Origin: Bacteroidota bacterium
Lineage (GTDB): Bacteria > Bacteroidota > Ignavibacteria > Ignavibacteriales > Ignavibacteriaceae
Direction of reading: 5' to 3'
Assembly (NCBI GenBank): GCA_021777835.1
Contig: JAJYDC010000001.1
Span: 124,001-188,000, forward strand
Length of the DNA stretch: 64,000 bases
Shown: positions 53,369-61,863 of the stretch, in pieces
Layout: every line of letters starts with the position of its first letter
How positions within the stretch are numbered: the first letter of the stretch is position 1
Notes under the pieces: generated by a model
What the model was told of the DNA's origin: nothing
The model's database searches: none
The model's input: only the letters and a program-made list of their open reading frames with translations
Translations under genes and position numbers: made by a program

Positions 53369-54280
53369 TTGGAATTGGATAAATTTGATCGATCAAATAT
53401 TATTATTCATAAACTTTATAAATTACTGAAATTGAAATACTATAAAGAATTTATCGTTTCTGCAGAACCTTTTATCCCTGAAATAATTAGCAGTGTGCTA
53501 TGGCAATTGGAAATTACCGGAGTTTCCGAGGAAGTAAACTGCATTAAAGTATTTGCAGATGGGAACAGCAACATATCAACCGAAGAGATTTCGGATAAAC
53601 TAAAACGATTGGTAGAAGAAAAAGTATTATTGAATTTTATCGTTGAAGAAAATCTGTTTGAAGATAAAAATTGGAACGAAGAATGGGAAAAAAGTCTCAA
53701 CATTATAAAAGTTTCTGATAAGATAGTAATAAAACCTACATTTCGCGATTATGAAAAGACTGAAGGTGAAATAGTAATAAATATAGTTCCGAAAATGTCA
53801 TTTGGCACCGGAGAGCACCAAACTACCAAGCTCGTTATTCAACTCTTAGAGAAATACTTAAAGCCGGGAGTGCTTCTGCTTGATGTTGGGTCAGGAACAA
53901 GTATCCTTTCAATAGTTGCTGTAAAGCTTGGAGCTAAGTCGGCAGTAGCAGTGGATAACGATGAGTGGTGTTTTGAAAATGGTAATGAAAATTGTGTCCT
54001 GAATGGTGTTGAAGATAAAGTAAAAGTTATCCTGGGTGAAATTAAAGATATCAAAGAAGATAATTTTGATTTAATTACGGCAAATATTCAGAAGAATATT
54101 TTAATTATGATTGCCGATGAAATGAAATTTAGATTAGTTAAAAAAGGTTTGCTTATTCTCTCCGGCTTACTAATGAATGACGAGCCCGAAATTATGAAAG
54201 TATACAATAGCATAGGCTTTGAGCTGCTTGAGAAAAAGCAAATGGATGAATGGATTTCACTTGTATTGATAAAAGTGTAA
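53369..54280 (+). CDS. prmA: Ribosomal protein L11 methyltransferase
   Basis: Methylates lysines and the N-terminus of ribosomal protein L11 with AdoMet. The N-terminal substrate-recognition domain covers about 15-115. The catalytic domain contains PKMSFGTGEHQTTKL near 138 (a PrmA hallmark), LLDVGSGTSILSIVAVKLGA (AdoMet site; Ser where Gly is more common), AVDNDEW and DLITANIQKNIL (the active-site NPPY-like position is NIQK). Start TTG at 53369 is the only candidate giving the whole N-terminal domain. 303 residues, normal length. Confidence 0.92.
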   Translation: MELDKFDRSNIIIHKLYKLLKLKYYKEFIVSAEPFIPEIISSVLWQLEITGVSEEVNCIKVFADGNSNISTEEISDKLKRLVEEKVLLNFIVEENLFEDKNWNEEWEKSLNIIKVSDKIVIKPTFRDYEKTEGEIVINIVPKMSFGTGEHQTTKLVIQLLEKYLKPGVLLLDVGSGTSILSIVAVKLGAKSAVAVDNDEWCFENGNENCVLNGVEDKVKVILGEIKDIKEDNFDLITANIQKNILIMIADEMKFRLVKKGLLILSGLLMNDEPEIMKVYNSIGFELLEKKQMDEWISLVLIKV

Positions 54281-54315
54281 TAGGAACTAAATATTGGGCA
54301 TTGTACTACCTTATT

Positions 54316-54370
54316 CCGTCATTGCGAAATGTCATGGCTAACGCGGAGTCTTTGTGAAGAGAACTATCTC
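54316..54370. repeat. Degenerate copy of a dispersed GTCATTGCGA-type repeat
   Basis: The run CCGTCATTGCGA (54316-54327) through GAAGAGAACTATCTC (ending at 54370) recalls the widespread intergenic repeat that begins GTCATTGCGA and ends GAAGCAATCTC. Matching is only at the two ends. It lies in the 107-base gap between convergent prmA and the amidohydrolase gene. Confidence 0.35.
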
Positions 54371-54387
54371 ATTATGAGAAATGTCTT

Positions 54388-55989
54388 TTATCTTCTATAA
54401 ATGATTTCACCATCAAAAATAGTCATTGTAACTTCAGCATCTTTTATTTTCTCAGATTCAATTGTTAGAATATCATCACTAAGAATAACCATATCCGCAA
54501 GTTTGCCGGCTTCGATACTTCCTTTAATGCTCTCTTCGTAAGATGCATAAGCCCCATTGATAGTATAGCACTTAATAGCTTCTTCAACTGAAATTTTTTC
54601 TTCAGGGATCCAGCCATTTGGATATCTTCCATCTGCCGTTTCTCTTGTAACTGCTGAATAAATTCCAAGAAGGGGATTGAGCGAGGTTACCATCCAATCA
54701 CTACCAAAACATAATTTAATTCCTTGCTTCAAAAAAGAATTAAATGAGTAAGCTTCCTGAATTTGAGTGTTGTTGATTTTCTTGTCTGCCCATGCTCCAT
54801 CATCAAAACTGTGATAAGGTTGAGCTGACACAATAGCTTTTAATTTGGCAATTCGTTTTATGTCTTCCTTTCTTACATGCTGTGCATGCTCGATTCTAAA
54901 TCGTCTGTCCCAGGAAGAATTATTTTTAATTATAATTTCAAGTAGATCTAGGACATATGAATTGGCTCTATTACCAATAGCGTGGATTGAAATCTGAAGT
55001 TGATTTCTATCGGATTCAAGTGCCCACTCATCTAATTTCCCATTTGAAACAATTTCCATCGGTAGTCCATAATTTTCTTCATTATCAATGTAATGATCAA
55101 AAAACCACGCAGTGCCTGCACCTAGTGAGCCGTCGGAGAATGCTTTAAGAGAACCTATCCTAATTTTATCATTACCGAAATTAACTGATATCCCTAAATC
55201 AATTAAATCTTTAAATTCAGCTATAGGATGACGTGTATAAATTCGGCAAGTCAGCTTATTATCCTTTTCTAAATGCTGATAAGTCACTAAATCATTTTTA
55301 TTAGTAATATCATGAACACTAGTAACTCCGAATCTTTTAGCTTCTCCCAAAGCTGCAAGTCCGGCATTATAATATTCAGAGTGAGATGGGAAAGGAATTA
55401 TTGAAGATATTAAGAGAATAGCATTATCTTTTAGAATTCCCGTGAGTTCTCCGGTTGAAGGATCTTTATCTATAATACCGCCATCAGGATCGGGAGTATC
55501 TTTTGTTATACCTGCTATTTTTAGAGCAAGACTATTTGCAAGAGCAAGATGTCCATCCATACGGTATGTAAGTATTGGTGTAGTATCTGAAAATTCATCA
55601 ATCATACCTTTGGAAGGGAGGGATTTGGAATCCCAATTCTGATGATTCCAGTTACCGCCGGTAACCCATTTCCCCTTGTTGGCTATAACATAATCTTTAA
55701 GAATTGATTTGAACTCACTGATGGATTTGGCTTTGCCTAAATCAAGTCCTGTCAAAGAAAATCCTCCGGGTATAAAATGAACATGGCTATCGATAAGGCC
55801 GGGTAGCATTAATCTCCCATTAAGATTTATTACTTCAGTTGAATTATCAATAAAATATTTCGAATCTTCGTTTGAACCAGTAAACAAGATTTTATTCCCT
55901 TGAGTTATAACAGCTTCAGCAAAAGGCTGTTGTTCATTTACAGTGTATATCTTTCCGTTTATAAATGCTTTTCTTTCTTGAAATTTCAT
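54388..55989 (-). CDS. Amidohydrolase of the YtcJ type
   Basis: Metal-dependent hydrolase with a TIM-barrel, substrate unknown. The 533 residues show the metal motif HxH in LPGLIDSHVHFIPGG near residue 70, a histidine-containing HAIGNRANSYV near 320, EHAQHVRKEDI near 350 and FGSDWMVTSLNPLLGIYSAV near 415 with the catalytic aspartate. N- and C-terminal small beta domains (AFINGKIYTVNEQQPFAEAV; GKLADMVILSDDI) complete the urease-like fold. No signal peptide, so cytoplasmic. It is divergent from bshB1. Confidence 0.88.
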   Translation of the reverse strand: MKFQERKAFINGKIYTVNEQQPFAEAVITQGNKILFTGSNEDSKYFIDNSTEVINLNGRLMLPGLIDSHVHFIPGGFSLTGLDLGKAKSISEFKSILKDYVIANKGKWVTGGNWNHQNWDSKSLPSKGMIDEFSDTTPILTYRMDGHLALANSLALKIAGITKDTPDPDGGIIDKDPSTGELTGILKDNAILLISSIIPFPSHSEYYNAGLAALGEAKRFGVTSVHDITNKNDLVTYQHLEKDNKLTCRIYTRHPIAEFKDLIDLGISVNFGNDKIRIGSLKAFSDGSLGAGTAWFFDHYIDNEENYGLPMEIVSNGKLDEWALESDRNQLQISIHAIGNRANSYVLDLLEIIIKNNSSWDRRFRIEHAQHVRKEDIKRIAKLKAIVSAQPYHSFDDGAWADKKINNTQIQEAYSFNSFLKQGIKLCFGSDWMVTSLNPLLGIYSAVTRETADGRYPNGWIPEEKISVEEAIKCYTINGAYASYEESIKGSIEAGKLADMVILSDDILTIESEKIKDAEVTMTIFDGEIIYRR

Positions 55990-56121
55990 TGTGAGCTCGC
56001 AAGTAATAAATAAAATTAATGTTAACTTAATAATAAAAAAGAATTAATAAATATTGTGTGAAATCTGGAATTCATGCAAAAATCTATTTAAGTTGGAATA
56101 ACAAAAAAAAGATTATTAGTA

Positions 56122-56841
56122 ATGAACCTAGACGCAATTGTATTTGCAGCTCACCCGGATGATGCAGAATTATCAATGGGGGGTACTATTTGCAAATTGA
56201 CATCCCATAACTTTAAAGTTGGAATAATTGATTTTACAAAGGGCGAATTAGGCACTAGGGGCAGTGCAGAAACTAGACAAAAAGAAGCCTTTCAGGCGGC
56301 AATTGTACTAAAAGCTGCTGTCCGTGAAAACCTAGACATACCGGATGGAGATATCAGAAGGAACAAAGAAAACTTGATGAAGGTTATAATGGCGATTAGG
56401 AAGTATCGCCCCAAAATCGTGTTTGCTCCTTATTTTAATGATCGACATCCTGACCATATTGATGCCAGTGTCCTGGTTAAGGAGGCAATGTTCTCAACGG
56501 GATTAGCAAAAGTTAAAACTTTTGAAAAAGAAATGATTCAAGAGCCATACAGACCTTCCAAACTGTATTATTATATGCAGACTTTCACTTTTGAGCCGTC
56601 CTTCATTGTTGATATAACCGATAATTTTAATCAAAAGATGAAGGCCGTCAAAGCATATGAGACTCAATTCCATAATCCCCGAAGTGTGGAGCCGGAGACT
56701 TTTATTTCACGTCCGGAATTCCTTGATTATGTCCAGTCTCGTTCACAATTTTATGGCTTCCAAATCGGTAAACATTATGGTGAGCCATTTTATTGCGAAG
56801 AAAAGATGGAATTAGACATACTAAATTATCTTAAAAAATAA
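56122..56841 (+). CDS. bshB1: N-acetylglucosaminyl-malate deacetylase (bacillithiol synthesis)
   Basis: Removes acetate from GlcNAc-malate, the second step of bacillithiol synthesis. The 239 residues belong to the LmbE-like zinc deacetylases: AAHPDDAELSMGG near residue 9 supplies two zinc ligands and the catalytic aspartate, and NDRHPDHIDAS near 110 supplies the third ligand. TKGELGTRGS and RENLDIPDGDIRRNKEN distinguish the BshB1 group from MshB/Mca. bshC is at 8106-9740. It converges with the kinase/phosphatase pair; nothing else of this pathway is close by. Confidence 0.92.
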   Translation: MNLDAIVFAAHPDDAELSMGGTICKLTSHNFKVGIIDFTKGELGTRGSAETRQKEAFQAAIVLKAAVRENLDIPDGDIRRNKENLMKVIMAIRKYRPKIVFAPYFNDRHPDHIDASVLVKEAMFSTGLAKVKTFEKEMIQEPYRPSKLYYYMQTFTFEPSFIVDITDNFNQKMKAVKAYETQFHNPRSVEPETFISRPEFLDYVQSRSQFYGFQIGKHYGEPFYCEEKMELDILNYLKK

Positions 56842-56849
56842 TTACTTTA

Positions 56850-57725
56850 TTATTTCAAATAATAGTTTAGTAATGAGACAGCCTGGGAGTAATACGACAT
56901 TCCGAAAAGATTAAGATGATTCATTACGTGGTATAACTTGTATAAATTCTCCCTGTATTCGTAACCTTCTTTTAGGGGATAAACTTCTTTATAAGACTCA
57001 TAAAACCGGGAGGGAAATCCTCCGAATAATTTAGTCATAGCAAGGTCTGCCTCTCTATTTCCATAATATACAGCTGGATCGATTAAGCATGCATGCCCGT
57101 ATTCGTCAACAATGAAGTTACCGCTCCAAAGATCCCCATGAAGCAAAGACGGCATTTCATCTGATCCTGAAAGAATATAGTCTATTTTATTCTCTATTTT
57201 AATTATTGCATCGGTTAATTCCTTCGATGCAAATCCATTTTTTTTTGCAAGTCTATATTGAAAGAGAATCCTTTTGTTGAAGTAGAATTTCTTCCAATCC
57301 TTCATTTCATCAGCTTCAGCAATATTTATTTGAACTGTAGAGCCAATATAGTTGTCTTCATAAAAACCAAAGCTGTTTCCTAAATACTTATGAAGCATAG
57401 CAAACTTCTTACCGAAATCTTCAAAGAAATTCTTTGAAGTCACGGCAGGAGAAATAAGCTCTAATAATATAAATGAACTATCGACGCTTAATACTTCCGG
57501 AGTTTTAATAGAACCTGAATTTTTCAACTCATCTAATCCGTTTTTTTCCTTAGTAAACATATCATCAGGGACAGAGGTATTTACTTTTAAGAATAAATTT
57601 TTACCTGATTCCGTGCTTATCTTATAAGCTTCACTTATACTTCCTCCTCCAACCTGATGCGCAGAAATTATAACTTCGCCGGTTTTAACTTCTACACGCT
57701 TTTTTATTTGATCAGTTAAGCTCAT
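56850..57725 (-). CDS. Fructosamine/ribulosamine kinase family protein
   Basis: Phosphorylates the sugar of glycated protein amines, which then detach (protein deglycation). The 291 residues have the protein-kinase-like fold: VGGGSISEAYKISTESGKNLFLKVN near 26 holds the nucleotide loop and lysine, and LLHGDLWSGNFIVDEYGHACLIDP near 200 holds the catalytic aspartate and the DP metal site (aspartate of the activation region). The N-terminus overlaps the end of the phosphatase gene by 14 bases. Bacterial FN3K genes are known to sit beside low-molecular-weight phosphatases, so the two probably act together on glycated proteins. Confidence 0.87.
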   Translation of the reverse strand: MSLTDQIKKRVEVKTGEVIISAHQVGGGSISEAYKISTESGKNLFLKVNTSVPDDMFTKEKNGLDELKNSGSIKTPEVLSVDSSFILLELISPAVTSKNFFEDFGKKFAMLHKYLGNSFGFYEDNYIGSTVQINIAEADEMKDWKKFYFNKRILFQYRLAKKNGFASKELTDAIIKIENKIDYILSGSDEMPSLLHGDLWSGNFIVDEYGHACLIDPAVYYGNREADLAMTKLFGGFPSRFYESYKEVYPLKEGYEYRENLYKLYHVMNHLNLFGMSYYSQAVSLLNYYLK

Positions 57726-58197
57726 TTTTTATTCTGACTAAGAGATTCTTACAACCGTCTTCTAAAATATCTAAGACCTTTTCAAATCCCTCAGATCCCG
57801 AATAATAAGGGTCCGGGACTTCATCTATTTTATGAACCTTGTAGAAATTAGACATCTTTAGAACTTTAGTCGAATATTCATTCTTATAATCCATACTAAT
57901 AATATCTTCATAATTCTGATTATCCATAGTGACTATATAATTAAATTCCTTAAAATCCTTATTGGGACTAAATCGTCTAGCAAGACTTGTTAAATCATAT
58001 CCGCGTTGACTAGCATGTTTTCTCATTCTCGGATCAGCCTTTTCACCTGTATGATATCCCATAGTTCCTGCCGAATCAACTTCAATTTGATTCTCAAGTC
58101 CTTCTGATTTTATCATTTTATGCATAATACCTTCAGCAGCAGGGGAGCGGCAAATATTTCCAAGACAGACGAACAATATTTTTTTCTTAGACATCAT
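57712..58197 (-). CDS. Low-molecular-weight protein-tyrosine-phosphatase family protein
   Basis: A 161-residue phosphatase. The P-loop FVCLGNICRSPAAEG holds the catalytic Cys11 and Arg17, and EVPDPYYSGSEGF near 121 contains the general-acid aspartate. The rest (DSAGTMGYHTG) is the usual fold. It overlaps the fructosamine-kinase gene downstream. Beside such a kinase this phosphatase may remove phosphate from ribulose-5-phosphate attached to proteins or other sugar phosphates, and not only from phosphotyrosine. A second Met at position 2 makes the start ambiguous by one codon. Confidence 0.9.
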   Translation of the reverse strand: MMSKKKILFVCLGNICRSPAAEGIMHKMIKSEGLENQIEVDSAGTMGYHTGEKADPRMRKHASQRGYDLTSLARRFSPNKDFKEFNYIVTMDNQNYEDIISMDYKNEYSTKVLKMSNFYKVHKIDEVPDPYYSGSEGFEKVLDILEDGCKNLLVRIKNELN

Positions 58198-58331
58198 ATA
58201 GAATTTATTAAGTTAATTGTAAAAGCAATAGCAAATATAAGAGGTATTAGGTTAGTTTCTTCCTTGTGGGACTTCGTGCAAATTCAGCAGCATATGGTTT
58301 ATCCTCATCTTCTTTCTTGTGGCTACTCCCT

Positions 58332-59696
58332 TTAGTTATTCTCAACAAGAATTTCCTGAATCTTCTTCTCCAAAGCAGTTGTGTTTGTAATATAAACGTT
58401 ACCGAATGATTCTCCGTGTTGGCTGATATCTAAACCAACATCTTCATGTTCTTCATCAACACGTAATGGCGATATAATATTTGTAATCTTATATAATAAA
58501 AACGATCCGCCGAATGTATATGTAGTAACAATTAGAAGACCTATTAAGTGAATATATAATAGTTCAGGATGACCAAAAATCAGCCCTACTTTTTGTGCAA
58601 ATACTGCTGTTAATATCATTCCAACAATCCCACCCAGCCCATGGCACGGGAATACATCTAGGGTATCATCAAGAGTTGATTTTGACTTCCAGGACACTGC
58701 AAAATTGCTAACCATACTTGCCACAGTTCCTATAAAAATACTTGCGCCTACATCAACATATCCTGCTGCCGGGGTTATTGCTACCAGACCAACAACGGCT
58801 CCGACACAAGCTCCCAAAGCAGAGGGTTTTTTCCCTCTAATAACGTCAAGTATAATCCATGCCATTGCTGCGGCGGCCGATGCAGTATTTGTGTTTGCAA
58901 ATGCTAATACAGCAATCCCATTTGCTGCTAAAGCGGATCCTGAGTTGAATCCAAACCAGCCAAACCAAAGTAGTCCAGTACCCAATAACACATAGGGTAT
59001 ATTTGCAGGTTCGTGCGATTCTCCATCTATATGGGATTTCCTTCTTCCTAACGTAATTGCTCCCGCTAAAGCTGCCAGACCTGCCGAGATATGTACAACC
59101 GTTCCACCGGCAAAATCCAGTACTCCAAGTCTTCTCAGAAAACCATCAGGATGCCATGTCATATGTGCGAGTGGAGCATAAATGAATAAGCTAAATAAAA
59201 TCATAAATATTAAATAAGAAGAGAACTTAATTCTTCCTGCAAATGAGCCTGTAATTAATGCAGGTGTAATTATGGCAAATTTCATCTGGAACAATGCAAA
59301 TAACATCAAAGGAATTGTTGGAGCCAATTGCGGATCAGTATTAAGGCCAACGTTTCTGAACATGAAATATGTCATGGGGTTGCCAATAATTCCACCTATA
59401 TCGTTTCCGAATGCTAGGCTAAATCCAACTACTACCCATAAAATGCTTATTACTCCCATGGCAACGAAACTTTGCAGCATAGTTGAAATTATATTCTTTG
59501 AACTGACCATTCCTCCATAAAAGAAGGAAAGACCGGGTGTCATCAATAGCACGAGTGCTGTCGCTGTAAGCATCCACGCTACATCTGCTGTATTCACGGG
59601 TCCACCGGTAATACTTTGAGTACCAACCGGCAGGAAAGCTCCTATAAGTGATACCAACAAAAGTATTGCTAAAGCAATCTTCCAGAATATTTTCAT
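58332..59696 (-). CDS. amt: Ammonium transporter
   Basis: Inner-membrane channel for ammonium. The 454 residues contain about eleven membrane helices after an N-terminal hydrophobic segment. The typical TPGLSFFYGGM motif is near residue 53, the pore histidines are in APLAHMTWH near 175 and PCHGLGGIVGM near 350, and VHISAGLAALAGAI near 197 is a family signature. A short acidic cytoplasmic tail follows. No glnK/PII gene is adjacent, unlike in many bacteria. The upstream 378-base gap 59697-60074 holds the terminator at 59986 and otherwise no gene. Confidence 0.96.
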   Translation of the reverse strand: MKIFWKIALAILLLVSLIGAFLPVGTQSITGGPVNTADVAWMLTATALVLLMTPGLSFFYGGMVSSKNIISTMLQSFVAMGVISILWVVVGFSLAFGNDIGGIIGNPMTYFMFRNVGLNTDPQLAPTIPLMLFALFQMKFAIITPALITGSFAGRIKFSSYLIFMILFSLFIYAPLAHMTWHPDGFLRRLGVLDFAGGTVVHISAGLAALAGAITLGRRKSHIDGESHEPANIPYVLLGTGLLWFGWFGFNSGSALAANGIAVLAFANTNTASAAAAMAWIILDVIRGKKPSALGACVGAVVGLVAITPAAGYVDVGASIFIGTVASMVSNFAVSWKSKSTLDDTLDVFPCHGLGGIVGMILTAVFAQKVGLIFGHPELLYIHLIGLLIVTTYTFGGSFLLYKITNIISPLRVDEEHEDVGLDISQHGESFGNVYITNTTALEKKIQEILVENN

Positions 59697-59985
59697 TTAT
59701 TTCTCATAATTATCTAAACGAACATAAAATAAATAAGGAAAAATGTCAAGATCATCTAATATAATAAGGTATAAATCACATAAGCCTTATTAATGAACGT
59801 TTATAGTGTGTGTTTGCTTATTTTTAGCTTGCGCTCTTTTAGCAAACTTATATTATGAATCTTCCATTGTTAGAATATAAGATATAGGGGAATGCATTAC
59901 TTTCGCAGTATGCTTATTGGCTGGAATTATATTTACAAGCAGAATGCTTATTGAAATACTTTATAAAGAATCTAACAATTAATAA

Positions 59986-60052
59986 AAGCCTTGGCTCAAA
60001 GAAGGGATGTGCAATACTGTTTAACAATCCTGCACTCTTTGAGTCAAGGCTT
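59986..60052 (-). terminator. Long hairpin terminating the OmpA-family gene
   Basis: AAGCCTTGGCTCAAAG (59986-60001) pairs with CTTTGAGTCAAGGCTT (60037-60052), 16 positions with one G-T wobble. The 35-base loop contains a second short pairing (GTGCA with TGCAC). On the minus strand a TTTTATT tract follows the stem. Confidence 0.7.
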
Positions 60053-60074
60053 ATTATTATCTAGTAATTAAAGT

Positions 60075-61361
60075 CTAAATCTTAATAAATTCTACTCTTC
60101 TGTTAAGAGCTTTATTAACTGCACTGTCGTTTTGTGCAATAGGCTCGCTTTCACCTTTACCATCGATTTCAATTCGTCCCATATCGATACTAAAATCTTT
60201 AACTAATGCATCTTTGACAGAAGCTGCTCGTCGCTTTGACAGATCAAGATTAGATTTGTCCTCTCCGTCTGAATCAGTGTGCCCCACAATTCTTATTTTA
60301 ACAGCTGGGTTATCTTTCAATATTGCTGCTATTTCTTTTATTGACGGGTATGACTCGGGCTTAACTATATCCTTATTAACATCAAAATAAATTCCATAAC
60401 TTATTAGCTTACCTTCAGTCAGAAGTTTGCTTCTCATATCAGGAAGTCCGGTTGCAATTCTTAAATTGCTTATCATTGGAGTACCTCTATCAAACCGAAT
60501 CATATTATATTTATAGTTCATTGAAATCGCTCTTGGAGCATCAAAAAGTTTTTCTTGACCGATATATAATCGAATCCTTTGTTTCTGCACCCAAATTGAA
60601 ACTCTATATTTTTTATCGGCAAGCATTCGCAAAGCAGTTTCTCTACCTTCTTGGCTCGGAGTGCCGTCTCGAAAATAAGTAAAATAAGCGTTTGAATATC
60701 CAAAAGTAAAAGCTATTGCAGCCTCGCCCGGTCGAGCTAATCCATAATTCAAATCTTTAACCTTTGATGTACTCAAAATGAAAAAACGAAATTCCGTATT
60801 GTTATTATTGCTGACATCTTTTAATGGCACAACATCATATTCAATAGTATAATTTTCGGGTAATACAATTGGGGCATCAAGTGTTGTAATCCCGCGACTA
60901 TTTGTTATGTGAAACCATCTTCCATCATAAACATTTGTTGTAACTACTTCACCAGAGCCAGTTGTGTTCCATTGAATTGGGAAATCTCCTATATTTTCGG
61001 AAGTAAAATCATCAAAGAAGATTACCTTTTCACCGGGTATAAAATCGTACTTTGATGAAACTAAAACTTTTGAAGATTTATCACTTCCTTCTGTAACTGA
61101 TTCATTATTCTTTTTTGTAGCAATATCCTTCGATTTATCATCTGCCTTCTTCCCATCAGTTTTGTCACCTGTTAATTGTTTTTCTACTTCGTCATAGCCT
61201 TTTACTACCCCTTTATTCATCTTATCTTCAGTTCTTTTCTCACCTTCTTTTTTAATCTTCTCTTCTGTTTTCTTCTTAAGTTTTTCAAAGAATTGTGCGT
61301 TGATTGTCTGAGTAGAAGAGAAAGCTATTAGAAGGAATAGGATAAAAAATAATTTTTTCAT
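60075..61361 (-). CDS. OmpA-family outer-membrane/periplasmic protein
   Basis: A 428-residue exported protein. Signal peptide 1-22 (ending INAQ), then a Lys/Glu/Asp-rich low-complexity stretch at about 25-95, a beta-sandwich domain at about 105-300 that looks like a laminin-G/concanavalin-type fold (IFFDDFTSENIGDFPIQWN), and a C-terminal OmpA domain. The last part has the peptidoglycan-binding pattern GHTDSDGEDKSNLDLSKRRA near 360 and ends NRRVEFIKI. It likely ties the envelope to peptidoglycan; the ligand of the middle domain is unknown. Upstream is the 502-base AT-rich gap 61362-61863, in which I see no gene. Confidence 0.88.
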   Translation of the reverse strand: MKKLFFILFLLIAFSSTQTINAQFFEKLKKKTEEKIKKEGEKRTEDKMNKGVVKGYDEVEKQLTGDKTDGKKADDKSKDIATKKNNESVTEGSDKSSKVLVSSKYDFIPGEKVIFFDDFTSENIGDFPIQWNTTGSGEVVTTNVYDGRWFHITNSRGITTLDAPIVLPENYTIEYDVVPLKDVSNNNNTEFRFFILSTSKVKDLNYGLARPGEAAIAFTFGYSNAYFTYFRDGTPSQEGRETALRMLADKKYRVSIWVQKQRIRLYIGQEKLFDAPRAISMNYKYNMIRFDRGTPMISNLRIATGLPDMRSKLLTEGKLISYGIYFDVNKDIVKPESYPSIKEIAAILKDNPAVKIRIVGHTDSDGEDKSNLDLSKRRAASVKDALVKDFSIDMGRIEIDGKGESEPIAQNDSAVNKALNRRVEFIKI

Positions 61362-61808
61362 TTTATGCTCCTATGTTTGGTTATGGTAACTTATTTATTC
61401 AATTAATTGCTATCTATGAAATAATAAGTAATAAATATGTAGTATATGTCATATATATATAATCCTAATATAACTAAATTAATATATTATGCAAATATTT
61501 ATATGATTGTAATGTCTTTCCTGTTAAATTTAGATTATTCTACTAATACATTATTTTTTGAAATGTTAAATGTTTGAAAATATTTTTGGTAAGCCATATA
61601 AGAATCTAAAGGCGCGGTAATAATTTATCCGGGAGTAATTCTAGTTCACGTGCTCCTGAATCATGATATATATAATTGAAAATCTAAATAAATGAAGGGC
61701 TTACAATTTAAATGAGCTATTGATTCTTATAAAAGATCTGTGTTCTTAAAATTATAATGCTAATTCAAATTTCTTAGATAATTTTAGTTCCTTATATAAT
61801 TGGTAAAA

Positions 61809-61844
61809 GGGAAGTGAAAACGAATATTTTATTTGTCACTTCCC
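61809..61844 (-). terminator. Intrinsic terminator of the second T9SS propeller gene
   Basis: GGGAAGTGA (61809-61817) pairs with TCACTTCCC (61836-61844), a perfect 9-bp stem with an 18-base loop; TTTT follows on the minus strand. Confidence 0.8.
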
Positions 61845-61863
61845 GTTTACTCGTTCTAAATTG

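Noticed and set aside
61362-61863. Small gene in the gap before the OmpA gene
   Set aside because: Very AT-rich with many stops in all frames; only the terminator of the T9SS gene is clear.
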